From a virus: 53,467 nucleotides of DNA. Location: positions 1 to 53,467 of the IMG/VR virus record IMGVR_UViG_3300021373_000910; one strand, 5' to 3'. Both the position numbers and the translations under genes were made by a program. Of the stretch, positions 9,452 to 18,362 are shown piece by piece. The notes under the pieces are model-generated. The model ran no database searches and was not told the DNA's origin. It saw nothing but the letters and a program-made list of their open reading frames with translations. The first letter of the stretch is position 1; the number at the start of each line of letters is the position of its first letter.

Positions 9452-10408
9452 ATGAGTGAACAATACATTGAAGACGCTGATCTTATCAACGAGATCAAAG
9501 CTGATGGTGAGGATTCTGAATCTGCTGATCCCGTAGCTCCTGCTGGTGGCACTGGTGTTAAGCGTAAAGCTGACAAGCACCAAGGCGACATGAAGGCAGA
9601 CGAGATCGAAGACGATGTAAAAACTCCCCAAGGCAAGGAAGGCGTAAAAGCCGCTCCACGTCATGCAGACAAGAAGAGCATGAAAGAGTCTATCGAAGGT
9701 ATTTTCGAAGGTTCAGATCTTTCAGAAGATTTCAAGCAACGCACTGTTGCTATCTTTGAAGCTGCAGTACAAGAAAAAGTTGTTGCTGTTCAAGAAGAAC
9801 TTGAAGCTAAGTTTGAGCAAGATCTTGAAGAGCAAGTCCATCAAGCAGTTAACGATGTAGTCGAGAAAGTTGATGCATATCTCGATTATGTAGTTGAGTC
9901 TTGGATGAGCGAAAACGAACTTCAGGTTGAAAGCGGTATCAAGCTTGAAGTTGCGGAATCATTGATGGATGGTCTTAAGGCTTTGGCCTCTGAGCATAAC
10001 CTCAATATTGATCAAGAAGAAATTGATCGTGTTGCGGAAATAGAAGCCAAGCTCAAAGAGCAGACCGAAGAATACAATGAAATTTTCGAGCAGTTACTTG
10101 AAGCTCGAAATGAAAAAGAATCTCTTGAGCGTGACATTGCGTTTAAGCAGGTTGTTGAAGGACTGACTGATACACAAGCTGAAAGGCTCCGTGTTCTTTC
10201 AGAAGGAGTCTCTTACGAATCAGTAGAAGAATTTACTCAGAAGATCGAAGTTATTCGTGATCAGTTTGTTTCTGAGTCTGTAGCTCAACCTGTTTCTGAG
10301 GAAGAATCCGATGATCTTCTGCAAGAAGAGACAGAAGAAAAGGCCTACACTGATCCTTCGGTTTCGGCTTACGTAGAGTCTCTCAGCCGCTTTGCAGCTA
10401 AGAACTGA
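9452..10408 (+). CDS. 22: Major prohead scaffold gp22
   Basis: 318 residues, preceded by AAGGAG. Highly acidic and helical, with long Glu/Lys/Gln/Val heptad-like stretches from about residue 75 to 260, as expected for the coiled-coil core scaffold that gp21 degrades and expels. T4 gp22 is about 269 residues, so this is somewhat longer; the extra length is mainly an N-terminal low-complexity segment. Position between genes 21 and 23 makes the call secure. Confidence 0.88.
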   Translation: MSEQYIEDADLINEIKADGEDSESADPVAPAGGTGVKRKADKHQGDMKADEIEDDVKTPQGKEGVKAAPRHADKKSMKESIEGIFEGSDLSEDFKQRTVAIFEAAVQEKVVAVQEELEAKFEQDLEEQVHQAVNDVVEKVDAYLDYVVESWMSENELQVESGIKLEVAESLMDGLKALASEHNLNIDQEEIDRVAEIEAKLKEQTEEYNEIFEQLLEARNEKESLERDIAFKQVVEGLTDTQAERLRVLSEGVSYESVEEFTQKIEVIRDQFVSESVAQPVSEEESDDLLQEETEEKAYTDPSVSAYVESLSRFAAKN

Positions 10409-10412
10409 TTTT

Positions 10413-10420
10413 TATAAATA
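10413..10420 (+). promoter_or_regulatory. T4-type late promoter
   Basis: Exact TATAAATA 33 bases before the major capsid gene; a dedicated promoter fits the very high demand for gp23. Confidence 0.87.
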
Positions 10421-10453
10421 GTAATAGACAAAATCTCAATAAGGAGAACAACT

Positions 10454-11764
10454 ATGAGAAATGAAGAATTACTTCAAAAGTGGAAGCCAGTTCTGGAGCA
10501 TGAAGCTCTTCCTGCAATTGGCAACTCCCACAAGCAGGCAGTAACTGCTACTCTTTTGGAAAACACAGAAAACGCCATTCGTGAAGAAGGCGGCGCTACT
10601 ATGTCTCTCATGGAAGCACCTGCTACTTCTGACGGAAACGTATTCGGTTCTGGTGCCAACCGTGGTACTTACGATCCCGTATTGATCTCTCTCGTTCGTC
10701 GTGCAATGCCTAACCTCATCGCATATGACATCGCTGGCGTTCAGCCTATGACTGGTCCTACTGGACTGATCTTCGCTATGCGTTCAGAGTACGAGACAGA
10801 CGCCGCTGGCAATGATCGTAACGTAGAAGCAATGTACAACGAAGCTGATACTGATTTCTCTGGAAACGGTGCTGCAGACGGTGTACAGGGTAATGCTACA
10901 GGTACTGCTGGATCTGATGACATCGCTAACACTGGAACTGGTATGACTACTGCTCAAGCTGAAGCTCTGGGTGATGGTGCTGGTACTAACTTTGCTGAAA
11001 TGTCTTTTGCAATCGAGAAGGTTTCAGTAACTGCTAAGTCACGTGCGTTGAAAGCTGAGTACACTTCTGAACTCGCTCAAGATCTGAAAGCAATCCACGG
11101 TCTTGACGCTGAGCAAGAGCTTGCTAACATGCTCTCTGCTGAGTTGCTTGCTGAAATCAACCGTGAAGTTGTACGCACAATCTACTCTTCTGCTGTAACT
11201 GGTTCCGCAGACACTGCATCCGCTGGTACTTTCAACTTGGACGTTGATGCTAACGGTCGTTGGTCAGTAGAGAAGTTCAAGGGCTTGATGTTCCAAATCG
11301 AGAAAGAAGCAAACGCAATTGCCAAGGCGACTCGTCGTGGTAAGGGCAACATCATCGTTTGTTCTTCAGACGTTGCTTCTGCTCTTCAGATGGCTGGCGT
11401 TCTGGATTACACTCCTGCTCTTAACGCTAACAACCTGAACCCCGATGACACTGGCAATACATTCGCTGGTGTACTGAACGGACGTTTCCGTGTATACGTC
11501 GATCCGTATGCAGGTTCTAACTACATGGTAGTAGGCTACAAGGGTGCAAGCGCATTTGACGCTGGTATCTTCTACTGCCCATATGTTCCTCTGCAGATGG
11601 TTCGTGCAGTCGGTGAGAACAGCTTCCAATCTAAGCTGGGCTTCAAGACTCGCTACGGTATGGTTGCTAATCCCTTCGCTGAAGGTACCAACCAAGCGTA
11701 TGGTGTTATTAGTAATAATAGCAACGTTTACTATCGTCGTAGCTTGGTCACCAACTTGCTATAA
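10454..11764 (+). CDS. 23: Major capsid protein gp23
   Basis: 436 residues, HK97-fold major head protein of T4-type phages (T4 gp23 is 521 residues; marine relatives are shorter). Recognised from the central block around residues 195-240 (KAEYTSELAQDLKAIHGLDA) and the C-terminal block with PYVPLQM and GFKTRYG. A likely gp21 cleavage site is Leu-Met-Glu at residues 52-54, followed by Ala-Pro-Ala, which would remove an N-terminal 54-residue propeptide as in T4. Strong Shine-Dalgarno AAGGAG, its own late promoter and a strong terminator. Confidence 0.97.
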   Translation: MRNEELLQKWKPVLEHEALPAIGNSHKQAVTATLLENTENAIREEGGATMSLMEAPATSDGNVFGSGANRGTYDPVLISLVRRAMPNLIAYDIAGVQPMTGPTGLIFAMRSEYETDAAGNDRNVEAMYNEADTDFSGNGAADGVQGNATGTAGSDDIANTGTGMTTAQAEALGDGAGTNFAEMSFAIEKVSVTAKSRALKAEYTSELAQDLKAIHGLDAEQELANMLSAELLAEINREVVRTIYSSAVTGSADTASAGTFNLDVDANGRWSVEKFKGLMFQIEKEANAIAKATRRGKGNIIVCSSDVASALQMAGVLDYTPALNANNLNPDDTGNTFAGVLNGRFRVYVDPYAGSNYMVVGYKGASAFDAGIFYCPYVPLQMVRAVGENSFQSKLGFKTRYGMVANPFAEGTNQAYGVISNNSNVYYRRSLVTNLL

Positions 11765-11794
11765 TAAAAAGATCCGTCTTAACGGACACTTTGA

Positions 11795-11820
11795 GGGAGG
11801 CTCCGGCCTCCCTTTTTTTT
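11795..11820 (+). terminator. Strong intrinsic terminator after gene 23
   Basis: Perfect 7-bp GC stem (GGGAGGC / GCCTCCC) closed by the stable tetraloop TCCG, followed by eight T residues. It isolates the capsid gene from the tube-protein gene downstream. Confidence 0.93.
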
Positions 11821-11823
11821 GCT

Positions 11824-11831
11824 TATAAATA
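11824..11831 (+). promoter_or_regulatory. T4-type late promoter
   Basis: Exact TATAAATA, starting only four bases after the T-run of the gene 23 terminator and 33 bases before the tube-like gene. Confidence 0.85.
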
Positions 11832-11863
11832 GTAGATACAACAACACTTGAGACTTTAGAAAT

Positions 11864-12349
11864 ATGGCTACTTCTAATTTTCTATCACCAATTGAGTTTA
11901 GACTTGTAATTGATAGATTACCCGAGACTCGTTTTTATGTGCAGTCAGTAAATCTACCTGGCTTCAACACGAGTCCTGCGGCCACAGGAACTCCGTTTAA
12001 GACGCTCCCCTTTCCAAGTGTAAAGCTTGAATACGATGATCTCGTTGTGAGTGTGATAGCAGATGAAGATCTCAAAGCATTCCGAGAAGTTTCAGATTGG
12101 CTTATATCGCTGACATTCCCCAAAGAGTATAAGCAGTACGATGATCTACAGCAGTCTCCGCAGTCGACCCTTTCCGACATGTCTCTAGTAATACTTGATA
12201 GCACAAAGAATGCTAACATCACAATCAACTTTATTAACGTGTTTCCGGTATCAATAAGCGGTATACAGATGGATACGAGAAACGCAGATGTAACTCCGCC
12301 CACATTTGACGTTTCGTTTAGGTATGATTCATATAATATTGTAGTGTAA
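11864..12349 (+). CDS. Tail tube-like protein (gp19 family)
   Basis: 161 residues (T4 gp19: 163). Features of the tail-tube fold family: an N-terminal segment FYVQSVNLPG about residues 25-34, the central strand pair with DDLVVSVIADEDL around 58-70, and a C-terminal beta strand ending in aromatic residues. It could be the tube subunit itself, or a tube-initiator or terminator of the same fold. In related marine phages the slot between gene 23 and uvsY is sometimes annotated as a tail completion protein. Late promoter and structural context fit either. Confidence 0.7.
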   Translation: MATSNFLSPIEFRLVIDRLPETRFYVQSVNLPGFNTSPAATGTPFKTLPFPSVKLEYDDLVVSVIADEDLKAFREVSDWLISLTFPKEYKQYDDLQQSPQSTLSDMSLVILDSTKNANITINFINVFPVSISGIQMDTRNADVTPPTFDVSFRYDSYNIVV

Positions 12350-12367
12350 ACTTTTTTGTGTTATAAT
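12339..12367 (+). promoter_or_regulatory. Sigma70 promoter for uvsY-uvsW
   Basis: TTGTAG (12339-12344), 17-base spacer, perfect TATAAT (12362-12367), 36 bases upstream of uvsY. The -35 box overlaps the end of the upstream structural gene. It would give early expression of the recombination genes independently of late transcription. Confidence 0.65.
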
Positions 12368-12402
12368 TGATACTATTTAAGTTATTAGGTATGGAGAAGT
12401 GA

Positions 12403-12840
12403 ATGAAGATTGAAGATATTGTGCGTGAATGGGAAGGCGACTGCGAAATTGATATGACTAACATTGCATATGAAAGCGCATCAATTCCCAAGCTACATAA
12501 TAAGTACTTCAAGATTTATATGGGAGAAGGATACATTCTCAAGAAGCTTAAAGCCGATCATAAGCAGTTGCTCAAACTCAAAACAGAGTACTACAAGGGT
12601 GAACTGAGTTCCGAAGAATTAAACGAGTACGGTTGGGACCCTCAGCCATTGAAAATTCTTCGTCAAGATATTCCGACATATCTGGATTCAGATTCCGAAA
12701 TAATCGAGCATTCTTTGAAGATTGGAAGACAAGATCAGAAGATTGAATATCTAGAGTCCATAATAAAAATGATCAATAATCGTGGCTATCAGCTAAAGAC
12801 GATTCTTGATTACGAAAGATTTAAGAGTGGAATGAATTGA
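12403..12840 (+). CDS. uvsY: Recombination mediator UvsY
   Basis: 145 residues (T4 UvsY 137). UvsY helps load the UvsX recombinase on single-stranded DNA covered by gp32. The N terminus MKIEDIVREW and the C-terminal block NRGYQLKTILDYERFKSG match the T4 pattern of an acidic first helix and a conserved C-terminal helix. It overlaps uvsW by four bases, so the two are co-translated. Confidence 0.9.
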   Translation: MKIEDIVREWEGDCEIDMTNIAYESASIPKLHNKYFKIYMGEGYILKKLKADHKQLLKLKTEYYKGELSSEELNEYGWDPQPLKILRQDIPTYLDSDSEIIEHSLKIGRQDQKIEYLESIIKMINNRGYQLKTILDYERFKSGMN

Positions 12841-14297
12841 TAAAAGAAACTGTCAGAGTCGAAAAAGTAGATGACGTATATGTCCGTGTAGTCGCTGAAC
12901 CAGGCGTCAAGATGGAGATGTCTGAGTACTTTACCTTTTTTGTTCCCGGCTACAAATTTATGCCCGCATATAAGTCTAGGGTTTGGGACGGAAAGATTAG
13001 ACTCTTGAATACAATGACGGGAATCATCTATGGTGGTCTTGTTGCATACATAGCAAAGTTTTGCATGAACAGATCTTACGATTGTATCATTGACGAAGCA
13101 CTTTATCCCGAGATGAACGTAGATCCAGAAGAAGCATACAATATTGCGGAATACTTCAAATCAACGTTTATTCCTAGAGACTATCAGAATGATGCTGTTG
13201 TACATGCGCTCAAGAAAAATAGAGCGCTTTTACTCTCTCCTACAGCGTCCGGTAAGTCTTTCATTATCTACTTGCTGACACGCATTCGTATGGCTGATGA
13301 TCTTAGAACTCTGATTATTGTTCCCACAACATCGTTAGTCGATCAAATGGCATCAGACTTTATTGAGTATAACAATGGAGAAAAGCTAGACATCCACAAA
13401 ATTCGTGGTGGTGCTGACAAAAACGTAGACGCAAAAGTCGTAATATCAACTTGGCAGTCAATTTACAAACTAGACAAGTCTTGGTTTGATAAGTTTGACA
13501 TGGTGATTGGTGACGAAGCGCATTTGTTTAAGGCCAAGTCTTTGACCAAGATTCTTGAGAAGATGCCCAACTGTAAATACCGCTATGGGTTTACTGGAAC
13601 TCTCGACGGAACTCAAACGCACAAACTTGTGCTAGAAGGAGTGTTTGGCCCCGTATACGAAGTCACTACTACTAAGAAGCTAATGGATGACAACACGCTA
13701 GCGAATCTAAAAATTGTTGGACTTGTTTTAAAGTATCCTCTTGAAACGTGTGATCTTAATAAAGGTAGATCATATCAAGATGAAATAGATTGGATCGTAA
13801 CAAATGACGCAAGAAATAAATACATTCGAAATCTAGCACACTCTATAAAGGGCAACACGCTGATTCTTTTTCAGTTTGTTGAAAAGCATGGAAAGATTTT
13901 ACACAAGATGCTCGATAGCGAAGAGCATAGCGTTCACTTTGTTCATGGCGGAGTGAATACAGAAGAACGGGAAGAAGTACGAAGGATAACAGAAGAAACA
14001 GATAACAACATTATCTTGGCTTCGTATGGTACATTTTCTACCGGTATAAATATTAAGAAGCTAGATAATGTTATATTTGCATCACCGTCCAAGTCAAAAA
14101 TCAGAAATCTACAATCTATTGGAAGAGGTCTGAGAAAAGGAAACGGCAAAACAAAAGCAACTCTTTATGATATTGTCGATGATCTTAGATATAAAAGTCA
14201 TGTGAACTTTGCATTTAGACACTTTGCTGAAAGAGTCAAAATTTACAACGATGAAAGTTTTCAATACAAGATTTACGATATTGATATAAAGGAGTAG
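12837..14297 (+). CDS. uvsW: Recombination DNA helicase UvsW
   Basis: 486 residues (T4 UvsW 503), SF2 helicase acting on branched DNA and R-loops. Motifs: RDYQ at 114-117, Walker A SPTASGKS at 134-141, DEAH at 226-229, GFTGTL in motif III, QSIGRGLRKG as motif VI. The start is a TTG inside the uvsY stop (TTGA). It is preferred over internal ATGs because it supplies the about 28 residues that precede the conserved WDGKIRLL block in UvsW. This is one of two replication/recombination genes here with TTG starts. Confidence 0.93.
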   Translation: MIKETVRVEKVDDVYVRVVAEPGVKMEMSEYFTFFVPGYKFMPAYKSRVWDGKIRLLNTMTGIIYGGLVAYIAKFCMNRSYDCIIDEALYPEMNVDPEEAYNIAEYFKSTFIPRDYQNDAVVHALKKNRALLLSPTASGKSFIIYLLTRIRMADDLRTLIIVPTTSLVDQMASDFIEYNNGEKLDIHKIRGGADKNVDAKVVISTWQSIYKLDKSWFDKFDMVIGDEAHLFKAKSLTKILEKMPNCKYRYGFTGTLDGTQTHKLVLEGVFGPVYEVTTTKKLMDDNTLANLKIVGLVLKYPLETCDLNKGRSYQDEIDWIVTNDARNKYIRNLAHSIKGNTLILFQFVEKHGKILHKMLDSEEHSVHFVHGGVNTEEREEVRRITEETDNNIILASYGTFSTGINIKKLDNVIFASPSKSKIRNLQSIGRGLRKGNGKTKATLYDIVDDLRYKSHVNFAFRHFAERVKIYNDESFQYKIYDIDIKE

Positions 14298-14299
14298 TC

Positions 14300-14677
14300 A
14301 TGAATTTAATGCACATCAAGCTTCGGTCTGGAGAAGAACTCGTTGCAGACATTATCAATCAAAAGATTGCAGACGAAGAAGGACCAGCATGTCTTTTGCT
14401 CAGCAAGCCTGTTCAAGTAATTCCTACAGGGAACGGTATCTCTGCACGAGAGTGGCTTTATTTCTCAGAGACAAACGAAGTTTGGTTGTCCGTCAATGAT
14501 ATGATGTATATCAACGAAGCCAATGAAGATGCAATTGAATTCTACGATAGAATTGTTCTAATGAGAGAAGACCATGAGTCTGCAAAAAAGCATGAGCGTC
14601 TCGATGATATGGATATGGATGATATTCGTGAACTCTTCGACACCTTGGTAGAGTCAAAGAACTCTATAAAACATTAA
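14300..14677 (+). CDS. Conserved T4-like protein, possible LSm-like N terminus
   Basis: 125 residues. The first 25 (with LRSGEELVADI) resemble a small beta-barrel of the LSm type, and the last 40 are acidic and helical. It starts two bases after uvsW and precedes gene 55. I recall homologues as conserved hypothetical proteins in marine T4-like phages. Function unknown. Confidence 0.7.
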   Translation: MNLMHIKLRSGEELVADIINQKIADEEGPACLLLSKPVQVIPTGNGISAREWLYFSETNEVWLSVNDMMYINEANEDAIEFYDRIVLMREDHESAKKHERLDDMDMDDIRELFDTLVESKNSIKH

Positions 14678-14723
14678 TATTTTTTCCTGCGTTAACAGGA
14701 TTATACTGAACATATAAGCATCT

Positions 14724-14756
14724 GTCAATAGAAAATTAAAACTTTTTGCTATTGAC
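14724..14756 (+). promoter_or_regulatory. Inverted repeat overlapping the gene 55 promoter
   Basis: GTCAATAG (14724-14731) and CTATTGAC (14749-14756) form a perfect 8-bp inverted repeat separated by 17 bases; the right arm covers most of the -35 box at 14752-14757. It could be an operator for a repressor. Confidence 0.5.
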
Positions 14757-14780
14757 TCAACACTATTTTTCCCGTATACT
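14752..14780 (+). promoter_or_regulatory. Strong sigma70 promoter for gene 55
   Basis: TTGACT (14752-14757), 17-base spacer, TATACT (14775-14780). The transcript would start near 14787, leaving a short leader before the gene 55 ATG at 14805. Confidence 0.85.
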
Positions 14781-14804
14781 GTGTAAAAATGTCAGAGGTA
14801 TAAC

Positions 14805-15350
14805 ATGTCTAAAAATTATGTAAATAACGCTGAGTTCCTTGAAGCGATAATCTCGTATAAAGAGGTTTGTAGAAAAGCAGAAAGCGAAGGAAAAAACAAG
14901 CCTCAGATTCCTAATTATATCGGAGATTGTATTTTACAGATCTCAAGAAGACTATCAAGCAAGCCTAATTTTGCTGGCTACTCGTATAAAGATGAGATGA
15001 TCTCTGACGGCCTTGAAAACGCAGTACAAGCGCTCGACAACTTTGATCCAAACAAATCGAAGAATCCCTTTGCATACTTTACGCAAATTATCTGGTTCGC
15101 ATTCCTTCGACGAATTGAAAAGGAAAAGAAGCAACTCTATATCAAACACAAAGTCATTGAGCATTCAATCATGACCGACAGTGTAGTCGATTCAGATGGA
15201 TCTGATGATACATTTGACATGACGAATACTGAGTTTGCGAACGACTACATGAACGATTTCGTAAAAACATACGAAAAGAAAATTGATGAAAAGAAAAAAG
15301 CACAAGCCAAGAATAAGAAGAGTGTAGACTTAAGTGAATTCATAGGATAG
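14805..15350 (+). CDS. 55: Late transcription sigma factor gp55
   Basis: 181 residues (T4 gp55 185). It is a minimal sigma factor that lets host core RNA polymerase read TATAAATA late promoters, activated by the sliding clamp. The region FAYFTQIIWFAFLRRIEKEKKQLY (split here: residues about 88-111) corresponds to sigma region 2, which contacts the polymerase clamp and the -10 box. The C-terminal Lys-rich tail ends in a hydrophobic LSEFIG. The only sigma-like gene in the window; eight exact late promoters elsewhere support its role. Confidence 0.93.
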   Translation: MSKNYVNNAEFLEAIISYKEVCRKAESEGKNKPQIPNYIGDCILQISRRLSSKPNFAGYSYKDEMISDGLENAVQALDNFDPNKSKNPFAYFTQIIWFAFLRRIEKEKKQLYIKHKVIEHSIMTDSVVDSDGSDDTFDMTNTEFANDYMNDFVKTYEKKIDEKKKAQAKNKKSVDLSEFIG

Positions 15351-15358
15351 GAGTTTCT

Positions 15359-16429
15359 ATGCAGATTGCCATTCTAAATGACACACATTGGGGTGCTCGT
15401 AATGACTCTAAAGCCTTTGCCGATTACTTTCATCGATTCTATGATGAGGTGTTCTTTCCTTATCTAATCGAAAACAATATCAAGACTATTTTTCACTTGG
15501 GAGATGTCTTTGATCGACGTAAGTATGTGAACTTTGTTACAGCCGCAAATTTTGAAAAGCATTTCATTCGTCCTTGTGCGGAGAACGATATCGAACTGTA
15601 TATGATTGCTGGAAATCATGATACGTTCTATAAAAATACGAACGAAGTCAATAGCATTCGACAGCTATATCAAAACACAGCGTATGATAACATTCATCTA
15701 TATTGGCAAGATCCTGTGGAGGTAGATTTAGACGGATGTAAAATTCTGCTCTCTCCGTGGATTTGTGCAGATAATGAAGAGTCTACAATGAAAGCACTTG
15801 AAGACACGTCTGCTCAAGTTGTTATGGGACACTTTGAAATCGCTGGCTATGAAATGATGAGAGGTATGTTGTGCGAGCATGGCCTCAATAAAGATATCTT
15901 TAGAAAGTTTGACTCCGTTTATTCTGGTCACTTTCATCATCCGTCTTCTCATGGAAACATTACGTATCTGGGTGCTCAATATGAGATGACCTGGTCAGAC
16001 TACGATCAAGTCCGTGGGTTTAGTGTTTTTGATACAGACACCCGTGAGATGAGCTACGTCAAGAATCCTCTCAAGATGTTTCATAAGCTATTCTATGACG
16101 ATACAGACATGACGATGGAAGATGTTGCGGCTCTCGACTTTAATGACTTGACAAACACGTATATAAAAGTTATAGTACAGACTAAGAGCAATCCATACTT
16201 TTTCGACATGTATTTGGATAAGATTCAAGAAGTAGGGCCTGCTGATATTAAAGTAGTTGAAGATCACAAGAACTTGGACGGCATCGATGAAGACGAACTT
16301 GTTGATGAGGCTCAAGATACGTTAACTATCTTGAAGAACTATATTGACAATATTGATGTGAACGGCAAGAAAGAAAAAATCGAAAAGCTTTTGGGTGAAT
16401 TGTATCATGAGGCGATAAGCATCGAATGA
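15359..16429 (+). CDS. 47: Recombination nuclease subunit gp47 (SbcD/Mre11-like)
   Basis: 356 residues (T4 gp47 339). Metallophosphoesterase subunit of the gp46/gp47 complex that resects DNA ends for recombination-dependent replication. Motifs: NDTHWG at 7-12, HLGDVFDRR about 46-54, AGNHDTF about 84-90, GHFEIAG and SGHFHH metal ligands. It overlaps the next small gene by four bases. Confidence 0.95.
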   Translation: MQIAILNDTHWGARNDSKAFADYFHRFYDEVFFPYLIENNIKTIFHLGDVFDRRKYVNFVTAANFEKHFIRPCAENDIELYMIAGNHDTFYKNTNEVNSIRQLYQNTAYDNIHLYWQDPVEVDLDGCKILLSPWICADNEESTMKALEDTSAQVVMGHFEIAGYEMMRGMLCEHGLNKDIFRKFDSVYSGHFHHPSSHGNITYLGAQYEMTWSDYDQVRGFSVFDTDTREMSYVKNPLKMFHKLFYDDTDMTMEDVAALDFNDLTNTYIKVIVQTKSNPYFFDMYLDKIQEVGPADIKVVEDHKNLDGIDEDELVDEAQDTLTILKNYIDNIDVNGKKEKIEKLLGELYHEAISIE

Positions 16430-16656
16430 GTAAAAAGTATATTCATGTAAATCAGCATAAAATTCGTGCAAACAAAAAGCATGGAACTGATGAGCCTGTG
16501 ATCACAATCAAAGAAGGCCGAAGTAACACATATTGTCATGAAGTCAAAATTCATGGTGAATCGGTAGTGCGATACGGAGGAAGCGACAAGCCTATTCTTT
16601 CGTGTGGTGCTCGTGTTGTTATTGAGACTGAAGCTGACATTGAGATTATTAGATGA
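16426..16656 (+). CDS. Small conserved protein between 47 and 46
   Basis: 76 residues, overlapping both neighbours (ATGA junctions). It starts with KYIHVNQHKIRANKK and is beta-rich. The same protein occurs, from memory, at this place in many marine T4-like phages. Tight coupling with genes 47 and 46 suggests a role with the nuclease complex or its DNA, but function is unknown. Confidence 0.75.
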   Translation: MSKKYIHVNQHKIRANKKHGTDEPVITIKEGRSNTYCHEVKIHGESVVRYGGSDKPILSCGARVVIETEADIEIIR

Positions 16657-18362
16657 TAGTATTCAAAACCGTTAGATGGAAGAATTTTCTATCTACAGGG
16701 AATGTATGGACGGAAGTCCAACTCAACAAGAATAAATCTACTCTTGTTGTGGGTGAGAACGGAGCGGGTAAGTCTACAATGCTAGACGCCATCTGCTTTG
16801 CTCTTTATGGCAAACCCTTTAGAAAGATCAACAAGCCTCAGTTGATGAACAGCATCAACAAAAAGGGACTTGAGACCGAGATTGAATTTACTAACAAGGG
16901 TAAAACATATCTTGTTCGTCGTGGTATCAAGCCAGCGATCTTTGAAATTTACTGTGATGGAAAGCTACTTAATCAAGACGCTGCAGCCAGAGATTATCAA
17001 GCGTATCTTGAAGATACGATTCTGAAGCTCAGTTACAAGTCTTTTGGACAGGTCGTTGTACTTGGATCTTCTACGTTTATTCCTTTCATGCAACTAAGTG
17101 CAAAAGATCGACGTGAGGTCATTGAGGATCTTCTTGATATTCAAATCTTCACTACGATGAACACGTTACTCAAAGAACATGTTTCTACAAACAAGAGTGG
17201 TATTGATGAAAACAAGTATCAGATTTCACTTGTAGAGAACAAGATTGACTCCGCAAAAGATCACAACGAGTCTATTCGCAAGTTGCATGAAAATAAAATT
17301 GACGATCTAAAGGAAAAGATCAAAGAACAAGTGTCGCAGGTTGAGGAACAGCGGGAACTAGCCGATACAATCGATGTTGAGATACAGTCACTTCTAGGAT
17401 CAATATCTGACAAGGATAGCATTAAGAAAAAGCTAAAGAATGCTCAAAACATTGATCAAGATCTAAAAAACAAGTTACGGACGTTGGTGAAAGATATCTC
17501 TTTCTATGAGAATCATGATGAATGTCCTACTTGTCAGCAAGACATTGATTCAGACTTTAAAGAAAGTCATGTCGGTGTGCAAAATAAGAAGCGTATTGAA
17601 CTCGAAAATGGCTTAGATTCTTTACAAGAAAAGTTAGACGAACTCAACAAGCGTATCGATGAGATATCAGATATTGAAGATGATATTAATAAAAAGCATT
17701 TGTTAATGAGAGAACATGTTGCGAATCAAAAATTTGCAATGAACTCGCTAAAAGGAATAAAAAATGATTTGGAGTCAGCAGAAAAAGAGGCTGAAGAAAT
17801 TGACACTACGACTATCGAAGCCATGCAGGACGAACTCAATGAAAAGATTGCAGAACAACAGGAGCTAATGGACAAGAGAGAAGTCTTGGCAATCGTTAGT
17901 ACAATGCTCAAGGATGGTGGCATTAAGACAAGGATTATCAAGCAGTATGTTCCAATCATGAACAAACTGATAAATAAGTACCTTGCTGCGATGGACTTTT
18001 TTGTTCAGTTTGAACTTGATGAAAGCTTTAACGAAACAATTAAGAGTCGATTCCGTGACGAGTTTTCTTACGCTTCTTTTTCTGAGGGTGAAAAACTTAG
18101 AATTGATCTGTCTTTGATGTTTACTTGGAGAGCGGTGTCTAAATTGAGAAACTCAGTAAGTACGAATCTACTAGTTATGGATGAGATCATGGATTCATCG
18201 CTGGATAGCTCTGGAACAGATGAATTCCTAAAGATCATTAATGAGTTGACAGCAGACTCTAATGTGTTTATAATTAGCCACAAGAGTGAACAACTTTATG
18301 AAAAATTTGAAAACACCCTTCGCTTTGAGAAGGTCAAGAACTTTAGTAGGTTAGTAGCATGA
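16653..18362 (+). CDS. 46: Recombination ATPase subunit gp46 (SbcC/Rad50-like)
   Basis: 569 residues (T4 gp46 560). Walker A GENGAGKS at 34-41; long coiled-coil arms from about 180 to 425; a zinc hook CPTC at 291-294; ABC signature FSEGEK near residue 473; Walker B with LLVMDEIMDSSLDSSG around 507-521. With gp47 it forms the end-processing complex. Its last four bases overlap the start of the methyltransferase gene, so the modification cassette is translated from the same message. Confidence 0.95.
   Translation: MIVFKTVRWKNFLSTGNVWTEVQLNKNKSTLVVGENGAGKSTMLDAICFALYGKPFRKINKPQLMNSINKKGLETEIEFTNKGKTYLVRRGIKPAIFEIYCDGKLLNQDAAARDYQAYLEDTILKLSYKSFGQVVVLGSSTFIPFMQLSAKDRREVIEDLLDIQIFTTMNTLLKEHVSTNKSGIDENKYQISLVENKIDSAKDHNESIRKLHENKIDDLKEKIKEQVSQVEEQRELADTIDVEIQSLLGSISDKDSIKKKLKNAQNIDQDLKNKLRTLVKDISFYENHDECPTCQQDIDSDFKESHVGVQNKKRIELENGLDSLQEKLDELNKRIDEISDIEDDINKKHLLMREHVANQKFAMNSLKGIKNDLESAEKEAEEIDTTTIEAMQDELNEKIAEQQELMDKREVLAIVSTMLKDGGIKTRIIKQYVPIMNKLINKYLAAMDFFVQFELDESFNETIKSRFRDEFSYASFSEGEKLRIDLSLMFTWRAVSKLRNSVSTNLLVMDEIMDSSLDSSGTDEFLKIINELTADSNVFIISHKSEQLYEKFENTLRFEKVKNFSRLVA

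Noticed and set aside
14683-14702. Terminator after the 14300 gene (CCTG/CAGG)
   Set aside because: Four-base stem with the T-run on the wrong side; too weak.
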